Shown in pieces: positions 58,145 through 64,000 of a stretch of 64,000 nt of DNA. The notes below the pieces were generated by a model. It saw only the letters and a list, made by a program, of their open reading frames with translations. It did no database searches and was not told the origin of the DNA. Location of the stretch: the NCBI RefSeq assembly GCF_018252635.1, contig NZ_JAGTXM010000003.1, forward strand, positions 1-64,000, written 5' to 3'. How positions within the stretch are numbered: position 1 is the first letter of the stretch; every line of letters starts with the position of its first letter. This stretch comes from Citrobacter amalonaticus. Its GTDB lineage: Bacteria > Pseudomonadota > Gammaproteobacteria > Enterobacterales > Enterobacteriaceae. Position numbers and translations under genes: made by a program.

Positions 58145-60570
58145 GAATACTTTTTGGTTCGCCGCGTCGGCGCAGTGTTCGCCGGATCGTCCGGCCAGAC
58201 GTGTTTGGGGTAACGCCCTTTCATCTCTTTTTGCACCTCGCGATACGACCCCTGCCAGAACGCCGCTAAATCCCGGGTAATCTGCAATGGTCGCTGCGCG
58301 GGGGATAAAAGCTCCAGCACCAGCGGCACGCGGCCCTCGGCGAGAGTCGGTGTACTGGCCTCGCCAAACATCTCCTGCATTCTGACCGCCAGCGCCGGCG
58401 GGTTATCTTCGTGATAACGAATGGCGATCCGGCTTCCCGTCGGCACAGTGTAATGTGTGGGTAGCGAACTCACCAGACGAAGCTGTAGGGAATAATCCAG
58501 TAATCCGCTCAATGCCTGATGAACATCCAGCGATTTCAGGTCGCGTAGCGAATGTACGCCAGACATGTGTGGTAATAACCAGGTTTCCAGCGTCGCCAGC
58601 AAAGTCCGATCGTCCACCGCAGGCCAGTCATACTCCGGCAGCCATTTCGCCGCACAGTGCAGACGCAAACGCAGTTGTTCCGCCGCAGGCGTCCAGTTGA
58701 GCACGCTCAGGCCTTTATCACGGATACCGTTAAGCATCGCCAGATGTAACTCGTCTTCGGACGGTTTTGCCAGCGGCTGGACTTTGACCGTCAGTTCACC
58801 GATCCGCATTCTGCGCCATGCTTTCAGCGTCCCCTGCGCCTCATCCCACTCAATGGTATCAGACTGCTGTAACAGTTCAGGACAACGCGAGATAAGCGCG
58901 TCGATATCGAGCGGCAGCGCCAGCAGGATCCTGGCATCTGGCGAAGCGCTGCCCTGCAACAACAGCGGCGCAATCAGCCATTCGTGCCGCCCAAGTGCAT
59001 CATCGACGTCCAGCGCCGCACCCATGCCATTGGCCAGTTGATAACGCCCATCCTGGCCGCGTCGACGTGCGATGCGATCGGCAAAGGCCCGGGCCAGCAA
59101 CGGGGCGATACGCGACGTATCCGCCTCGCCGTTACGAACGTTCAGACGTTTAAGAAGTTGCTGACTGCGCTGCTGCCAGGCGGGCTGATGGCGGGAAAAC
59201 GCCACACCAAGATCGGTATTGCCCATCCGCGGCGGCTCCTCAAGAATGGCTGCCAGCGTTGCCGCGGTGGCCGCATCGTCGGGTGTGGAGGCACTGACTA
59301 ACATTGCGGCCAGACGCGGATCGTTACCCAGCGCCGCCATTTTTTGTCCCGTCGCACTGAGTTGTTCGCCCTCCAGCGCGCCCAGCATGTGCAATAATCG
59401 TTTCGCCGCCTGTAAGTTGACGGCGGGCGGCAGATCCAACCAGGTGAGTTGAGCGGGATCGCGACATCCCCATTGCAACAACTCCATCAGCAAACCGGAG
59501 AGATCGCTGTGCAATATCTCAGGTTCCCCCTGCGCCGCCGCGCGTTCCGCCTGCTCTTTCGCCAGCAGATGCAAACAGATCCCAGGCTCCAGACGCCCGG
59601 CACGCCCGGCGCGCTGGGTCATTGAAGCCTGGCTAATGCGCTGGGTGATAAGCCGGGTCAACCCGGTACGTGCATCATATCGCGCCACCCGCTCCTGCGC
59701 GCAATCCACCACCAGTCGAATCCCCTCAATGGTCAGACTGGTCTCGGCAATATTGGTTGCCAGCACCACTTTGCGCATCCCTTGCGGAGCCGGCAGAATC
59801 GCGTTGCGCTGATCGTTGAGCGACAGCGCGCCATAGAGCGGACACAGCAGCACATCGCTGGCGACTCGCGAACTTAATTGTTCCTGTACGCGCAGGATCT
59901 CCGCGACACCGGGTAAAAACAACAGCAGCGAGCCGGATTCTTTACGTAACAGTTCCGCTGTCGCGACCGCCACGGCTTCATCGAAACGCAATTGTGGCGC
60001 CAGCGGCTGATAACGACGCTCAACGGGAAAAGCGCGTCCTTTGGAAACGATTACCGGCGCATCCGGCAGGCACTGTTGCAGGCGATCGTTATCCAGCGTG
60101 GCGGACATGATCAGCAGTTTGAGATCGTCGCGCAACCCTTGCTGCACGTCCAGCAGCAGCGCCAGCGCGAGATCCGCCTGCAAACTGCGTTCGTGAAATT
60201 CATCAAGGATCACCAGCCCCACACCGCTGAGCTCCGGATCGCGCTGGATCATTCGCGTCAGAACCCCTTCGGTGACGACCTCAAGCCGTGTTGCAGGCCC
60301 GACGCAGGACTGCGCCCGCATCCGGTAACCGACCGTCTCGCCGGGCTTTTCATTGAGCAGTTCCGCAAGCCTTTGCGCCACGTTTCGTGCCGCCAGACGA
60401 CGCGGTTCCAGCAGGATAATCCGCCCTTCGATACCTTTATGCGTCAGAAATTGCAGCGGCAACCAGGTTGACTTACCTGCACCGGTTGGTGCGCTCAGCA
60501 GAACCTGCGGCGCAGAATCCAGGGCAGTAAGCAGTTCAGGCAGTACAGCGGCAACAGGTAACGACGTCAC
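58141..60570 (-). CDS. hrpB: ATP-dependent helicase HrpB
   Basis: DEAH-family helicase of unclear cellular role. Walker A SAPTGAGKST (about 26-35), DEFH box in LVILDEFHERS (about 123-133), SAT motif in IMSATLD, and QRAGRAGR near 320; C-terminal HrpB-specific domain ends RTKKYS. 809 aa from GTG 60570, which has TGGAG 7 nt upstream and matches the E. coli length; the 824-aa version from 60615 lacks such a site. Divergent from thpR. Confidence 0.94.
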   Translation of the reverse strand: MTSLPVAAVLPELLTALDSAPQVLLSAPTGAGKSTWLPLQFLTHKGIEGRIILLEPRRLAARNVAQRLAELLNEKPGETVGYRMRAQSCVGPATRLEVVTEGVLTRMIQRDPELSGVGLVILDEFHERSLQADLALALLLDVQQGLRDDLKLLIMSATLDNDRLQQCLPDAPVIVSKGRAFPVERRYQPLAPQLRFDEAVAVATAELLRKESGSLLLFLPGVAEILRVQEQLSSRVASDVLLCPLYGALSLNDQRNAILPAPQGMRKVVLATNIAETSLTIEGIRLVVDCAQERVARYDARTGLTRLITQRISQASMTQRAGRAGRLEPGICLHLLAKEQAERAAAQGEPEILHSDLSGLLMELLQWGCRDPAQLTWLDLPPAVNLQAAKRLLHMLGALEGEQLSATGQKMAALGNDPRLAAMLVSASTPDDAATAATLAAILEEPPRMGNTDLGVAFSRHQPAWQQRSQQLLKRLNVRNGEADTSRIAPLLARAFADRIARRRGQDGRYQLANGMGAALDVDDALGRHEWLIAPLLLQGSASPDARILLALPLDIDALISRCPELLQQSDTIEWDEAQGTLKAWRRMRIGELTVKVQPLAKPSEDELHLAMLNGIRDKGLSVLNWTPAAEQLRLRLHCAAKWLPEYDWPAVDDRTLLATLETWLLPHMSGVHSLRDLKSLDVHQALSGLLDYSLQLRLVSSLPTHYTVPTGSRIAIRYHEDNPPALAVRMQEMFGEASTPTLAEGRVPLVLELLSPAQRPLQITRDLAAFWQGSYREVQKEMKGRYPKHVWPDDPANTAPTRRTKKYS

Positions 60571-60643
60571 AAATGGCTCCAGAGGGTTAACATTCTTCGC
60601 GCCGCATTGTAGCATCGCGTTAATTCATAACCGAGTACCTAAG

Positions 60644-61174
60644 ATGTCTGAGCCGAAACGGCTATTCTTTGCCATCGAACTGCCTGCAACTGTACGTGAG
60701 CAAATTATCTCGTGGCGGGCGACTCATTTTCCTCCAGAAGCGGGGCGCCTCGTCGCGGCTGAAAACCTGCATTTAACGCTGGCGTTTTTAGGCGATGTGA
60801 GCGCTGACAAACAACAGGCGCTGATCGCCCTTGCCGGACGCATTCGTCAGCCCGGTTTTACGCTCAATCTCGATGATGCCGGACAGTGGTTACGCTCTCG
60901 CGTGGTCTGGCTGGGGACGCGTCAGTCTCCGCGTGGGCTGTTGCAACTGGCCAATATTCTGCGAGCCCAGGCGGCGCGCAGCGGTTGTTATCAGAGTCCG
61001 CAGCCGTTTCACCCTCACGTAACGCTGCTTCGCGATGCCAGCCACGCCGTGGCGATCCCGCCGCCTGGCTTTGGCTGGTCATTTCCGGTGACGGAATTTG
61101 CCCTGTATGCCTCTTCTTTTTCCCGAGGACGCACGCGTTACACCAAACTTCAGCGCTGGACGCTCACCGACTAA
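60644..61174 (+). CDS. thpR: RNA 2',3'-cyclic phosphodiesterase (2H family)
   Basis: ThpR (formerly LigT), opens 2',3'-cyclic phosphates and can ligate tRNA halves in vitro. Two HxT/S motifs: HLTLAF (about residues 43-48) and HPHVTLLRD (about 123-131). 176 aa from ATG 60644, as in E. coli; a longer frame from 60353 lies under hrpB and is not used. 16 nt before sfsA. Confidence 0.95.
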   Translation: MSEPKRLFFAIELPATVREQIISWRATHFPPEAGRLVAAENLHLTLAFLGDVSADKQQALIALAGRIRQPGFTLNLDDAGQWLRSRVVWLGTRQSPRGLLQLANILRAQAARSGCYQSPQPFHPHVTLLRDASHAVAIPPPGFGWSFPVTEFALYASSFSRGRTRYTKLQRWTLTD

Positions 61175-61190
61175 TTTAAGGAAATGCGTG

Positions 61191-61919
61191 ATGCAATTTA
61201 CTCCCCCTCTCCAGCGCGCGACGCTGGTTCAGCGGTATAAACGCTTTTTAGCCGATGTGATCACACCTGACGGGACTGAACTCACGCTACACTGCCCCAA
61301 CACGGGGGCGATGACCGGGTGTGCAACGCCTGGTGATACGGTCTGGTATTCGACGTCAGACAATAGTAAACGCAAATATCCGCACACCTGGGAATTAACG
61401 CAAACCCAGACGGGCGCGTTAATTTGTGTGAATACATTATGGGCGAACAGGCTGACGAAAGAGGCCATTGAACAGGGGCGAGTTTCAGAACTTTCAGGCT
61501 ATTCCACGCTGAAAAGCGAAGTAAAATACGGCGCCGAACGAAGCCGCATTGATTTTATGTTACAGGCAGATTCACGGCCTGACTGCTATATTGAAGTGAA
61601 ATCGGTAACGTTAGCGGAAAAGGATTTTGGTTATTTTCCCGATGCCATCACTGAACGAGGTCAGAAACATCTTCGGGAACTGATGAGCGTAGCGGCTGAG
61701 GGCAAACGCGCAGTGATTTTCTTTGCCGTCCTGCACTCCGCCATTACACGGTTTTCACCCGCGCGCCATATTGACGCGAAATATGCGCAACTATTGTTCG
61801 AAGCACAGCGTAAGGGGGTAGAAATTCTGGTTTATAAAGCGGAACTTTCTGCCGATAGTATGACTCTGATAGAGCCATTAACTGTCACTTTATCGTGTCG
61901 TAAAGAACTGGTTATTTAG
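61191..61919 (+). CDS. sfsA: SfsA family DNA-binding protein/nuclease
   Basis: SfsA, first described as a sugar-fermentation stimulation protein; family members resemble PD-(D/E)XK nucleases (the ...[21 protein letters not shown] block at about 118-138 contains D...EVK). 242 aa from ATG 61191. My recollection of the E. coli protein is 234 aa ending ...PVTL; here the same TVTL is followed by SCRKELVI, an 8-residue extension. Second gene after thpR. Confidence 0.92.
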   Translation: MQFTPPLQRATLVQRYKRFLADVITPDGTELTLHCPNTGAMTGCATPGDTVWYSTSDNSKRKYPHTWELTQTQTGALICVNTLWANRLTKEAIEQGRVSELSGYSTLKSEVKYGAERSRIDFMLQADSRPDCYIEVKSVTLAEKDFGYFPDAITERGQKHLRELMSVAAEGKRAVIFFAVLHSAITRFSPARHIDAKYAQLLFEAQRKGVEILVYKAELSADSMTLIEPLTVTLSCRKELVI

Positions 61920-62072
61920 TATTCTGGTCGCGTGCGCAAATACGCTTTTCCTCACAGGGTTGTCAAGTGTTACGTTTAGTTAATTGCTATCCTGAAAAGC
62001 ATCTGCTATTTATAGCGACCTGATTTTTCCCCCGAACATGGGGATCGATAGTGCGTGTTAAGGAGAAGCAAC

Positions 62073-62528
62073 ATGCAAGAAGGGCAAAACCGTAAAACAT
62101 CGTCCCTGAGTATTCTCGCCATCGCTGGGGTGGAGCCGTACCAGGAGAAACCGGGCGAAGAGTATATGAACGAAGCCCAGCTGTCGCACTTCAGGCGTAT
62201 TCTTGAAGCATGGCGTAATCAACTTAGGGATGAAGTCGATCGCACCGTTACTCATATGCAGGACGAAGCTGCCAACTTCCCGGATCCGGTGGACCGTGCC
62301 GCACAGGAAGAAGAGTTCAGCCTCGAACTGCGTAACCGTGACCGTGAGCGCAAACTGATCAAAAAGATCGAGAAAACGCTGAAGAAGGTTGAAGACGAAG
62401 ATTTCGGCTACTGCGAATCCTGCGGTGTGGAAATCGGTATTCGTCGCCTGGAAGCGCGTCCAACAGCCGATCTGTGTATCGACTGCAAAACGCTAGCTGA
62501 AATTCGCGAAAAACAAATGGCCGGCTAA
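62073..62528 (+). CDS. dksA: RNA polymerase-binding transcription factor DksA
   Basis: Binds the RNA polymerase secondary channel and, with ppGpp, represses rRNA and activates amino-acid promoters. Coiled coil (about 35-108) with tip residues Asp71 and Asp74 in [11 protein letters not shown]; zinc finger Cys114, Cys117, Cys135 and Cys138. 151 aa from ATG 62073, preceded by AAGGAGAAG. A terminator follows and separates it from gluQ. It acts on rrn promoters such as those at the left end of this window. Confidence 0.98.
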   Translation: MQEGQNRKTSSLSILAIAGVEPYQEKPGEEYMNEAQLSHFRRILEAWRNQLRDEVDRTVTHMQDEAANFPDPVDRAAQEEEFSLELRNRDRERKLIKKIEKTLKKVEDEDFGYCESCGVEIGIRRLEARPTADLCIDCKTLAEIREKQMAG

Positions 62529-62552
62529 GGCCTGGCGTTTGAAACGTTTACA

Positions 62553-62584
62553 ACAGGCGGGGCTTTCCCCGCCTGTTCATTTTT
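62553..62584 (+). terminator. Rho-independent terminator between dksA and gluQ
   Basis: Perfect 10-bp stem ACAGGCGGGG/CCCCGCCTGT (62553-62562 and 62567-62576) with loop CTTT, followed by TCATTTTT. It lies 25 nt after dksA and only 9 nt before the gluQ start, so gluQ expression relies on read-through unless it has another promoter. Confidence 0.9.
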
Positions 62585-62592
62585 ACGCAAAG

Positions 62593-63489
62593 ATGACTGA
62601 CTCACACTATATTGGCCGATTCGCCCCCTCACCGTCCGGCGAACTGCACTTTGGCTCCCTCATTGCAGCGCTGGGCAGCTACTTACAGGCTCGCGCCCGT
62701 CAGGGTATATGGCGAGTACGTATAGAAGATATTGATCCCCCTCGTGAAGTTCCCGGTGCCGCTGACACTATTCTGCGTCAACTGGAACATTACGGCCTCT
62801 ACTGGGATGGCGACATAGTATGGCAATCACAGCGCCATGATGCCTACCGCGAAGCGCTCGCCTGGTTATACGACCGTGGGCTGAGCTACTACTGCACCTG
62901 TACCCGCGCACGGATCCAGAGCATCGGCGGAATTTATGATGGTCATTGCCGCGAGCTGCATCACGGCCCGGAACGGGCGGCGGTGCGGATTAAACAGCAG
63001 CATCCCGTCACCCATTTTTGCGATCGGCTGCGCGGAGACATACAGGCTGACGAGCGACTGGCGAGAGAAGATTTTATTATCCATCGCCGTGATGGCTTAT
63101 TCGCTTACAACCTGGCGGTGGTGGTGGATGACCATTTTCAGGGCGTGAGCGAAATCGTGCGCGGTGCCGATTTGATTGAACCGACGGTACGACAAATTTC
63201 GCTTTACCAGCAGTTCGGCTGGACGCCACCGGACTATATTCATCTGCCGCTGGCGCTCAATGCGCAGGGCGCTAAACTTTCCAAACAGAATCATGCCCCA
63301 GCGTTGCCGAAAGGCGATCCGCGCCCTGTTCTCATTGACGCGCTACGGTTTCTCGGCCAACAGACCGATTTCCTGTGGCAGGAGATGCGTGTAGACGAGA
63401 TTCTGGCGTCAGCCGTTGCCAACTGGACGCTTTCGACGGTGCCCGACTCGGCGATTGTAAATCCGGCATTCTCAAATACGTCGTGCTGA
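62593..63489 (+). CDS. gluQ: Glutamyl-Q tRNA(Asp) synthetase
   Basis: Paralogue of glutamyl-tRNA synthetase without the anticodon domain; attaches glutamate to queuosine34 of tRNA-Asp. HIGH-like HFGSLIAAL (about 18-26) and KMSKS-like KLSKQN (about 230-235); zinc-type cysteines in YYCTCTR and YDGHCRE. 298 aa from ATG 62593 ([10 protein letters not shown]). No clear Shine-Dalgarno precedes this ATG; an in-frame TTG at 62539 would span the terminator. Between dksA and pcnB as in E. coli. Confidence 0.94.
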   Translation: MTDSHYIGRFAPSPSGELHFGSLIAALGSYLQARARQGIWRVRIEDIDPPREVPGAADTILRQLEHYGLYWDGDIVWQSQRHDAYREALAWLYDRGLSYYCTCTRARIQSIGGIYDGHCRELHHGPERAAVRIKQQHPVTHFCDRLRGDIQADERLAREDFIIHRRDGLFAYNLAVVVDDHFQGVSEIVRGADLIEPTVRQISLYQQFGWTPPDYIHLPLALNAQGAKLSKQNHAPALPKGDPRPVLIDALRFLGQQTDFLWQEMRVDEILASAVANWTLSTVPDSAIVNPAFSNTSC

Positions 63490-63569
63490 GCTATGATTAG
63501 CCGCTATTTTTACACAGCACATGATTTGAACTGAATTCTGAATATTGTTTGACACTACCGAGGTGCACT

Positions 63570-64000
63570 ATTTTTACCCGAGTCGCTAATTTTTGCCGCA
63601 AGGTGCTAAGCCGCGAGGAGAGCGAGGCCGAAATTGCCGTCGCCCGTCCACGTATGACGGTCATCCCGCGCGAGCAGCACGCTATTTCACGCAAAGATAT
63701 CAGTGAAAACGCCCTGAAGGTAATGTACAGGCTCAATAAAGCGGGCTATGAAGCCTGGCTGGTTGGCGGTGGCGTCCGTGACCTTCTGCTCGGCAAAAAA
63801 CCGAAGGATTTTGACGTCACGACCAATGCGACGCCTGATCAGGTGCGCAAACTGTTTCGCAACTGCCGCCTTGTAGGCCGCCGTTTCCGTCTTGCACACG
63901 TTATGTTTGGCCCGGAAATTATTGAAGTCGCCACCTTCCGTGGTCACCACGAAGGCAGCGAAAGCGACCGCACGACCTCCCAGCGCGGACAAAACGGCAT
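63570..64000 (+). CDS. pcnB: Poly(A) polymerase I, 5' part, AUU start
   Basis: Adds poly(A) tails that promote RNA decay and controls ColE1-type plasmid copy number. The frame from ATT 63570 reads [20 protein letters not shown] (M from AUU), the known E. coli N-terminus. [18 protein letters not shown] at residues 66-83 places the catalytic Asp at 80 and 82, as in E. coli. 143 full codons are in the window; the rest of the ~465-aa gene is beyond the edge. GAGG lies a few bases upstream. No ATG/GTG/TTG precedes it well: a TTG at 63549 in frame overlaps a TTGACA that looks like a -35. Confidence 0.9.
   Translation, partial: MFTRVANFCRKVLSREESEAEIAVARPRMTVIPREQHAISRKDISENALKVMYRLNKAGYEAWLVGGGVRDLLLGKKPKDFDVTTNATPDQVRKLFRNCRLVGRRFRLAHVMFGPEIIEVATFRGHHEGSESDRTTSQRGQNG

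Noticed and set aside
61960-61990. TTGTCA upstream of dksA as a sigma-70 promoter
   Set aside because: No acceptable -10 hexamer at 16-18 nt spacing; the TATCCT further on is too far away.
63497-63992. Minus-strand frames at the right edge (79 and 101 codons) as the gene content after gluQ
   Set aside because: The plus-strand frame encodes the conserved PcnB N-terminus; the minus frames are its shadow. The plus frame escapes simple detection because of its AUU start.

Overview
The window is 64 kb of core chromosome from an enterobacterium of the Escherichia/Citrobacter/Salmonella group. Fifty-seven protein genes are recognisable and follow the E. coli K-12 order from the rrnH side (gmhB) through to pcnB, with no insertion of more than a few hundred bases. 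Protein sequences are very close to E. coli but differ steadily (FhuA loops, NlpE, SfsA C-terminus), and REP and ERIC repeats of the enterobacterial type lie between genes. Citrobacter is my best guess (inference from divergence level, not proven). I see no prophage, IS element, CRISPR array, tRNA gene or toxin/defence island.

Layout, left to right. 1-318: promoters and leader of a ribosomal RNA operon that reads leftwards off the window. 319-9.3 kb: heptose phosphatase gmhB, the MetJ-controlled methionine importer metNIQ, rcsF-trmO, proS, and envelope lipoproteins yaeF and nlpE with the ribosome-rescue factor arfB and yaeQ. 9.5-14 kb: yaeP-rof, tilS, yaeR, ldcC. 14-28.7 kb: a long leftward run of mostly essential genes, accA-dnaE-rnhB-lpxB-lpxA-fabZ-lpxD-skp-bamA-rseP-cdsA-uppS (listed here right-to-left in transcription). 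It couples phospholipid, lipid A, fatty acid, undecaprenyl and outer-membrane-protein assembly, with a sigma-E type promoter inside rseP. 28.9-33.8 kb: dxr, frr, pyrH, tsf, rpsB, with an ERIC element and an attenuator-like hairpin between rpsB and tsf.

34-41.8 kb: map, glnD, dapD, yaeH, cdaR and the periplasmic protease degP with sigma-E and CpxR sites. 42-49 kb: dgt, mtn-btuF-yadS, erpA, clcA, hemL. 49-55 kb: the Fur-controlled ferrichrome system fhuACDB. 55.5-64 kb: mrcB (PBP1b), hrpB, thpR-sfsA-dksA-gluQ, and the 5' part of pcnB, which runs off the right edge and appears to start at the very rare codon AUU.

The most interesting signals are regulatory rather than new genes: the AUU start of pcnB, the set of weak start codons (GTG/TTG) in essential envelope genes, a hairpin leader before fabZ, REP units that act as terminators or contain stop codons, the ERIC element inside the rpsB-tsf operon, and variable surface loops in FhuA and BamA. 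I found no convincing previously undescribed multi-gene system.
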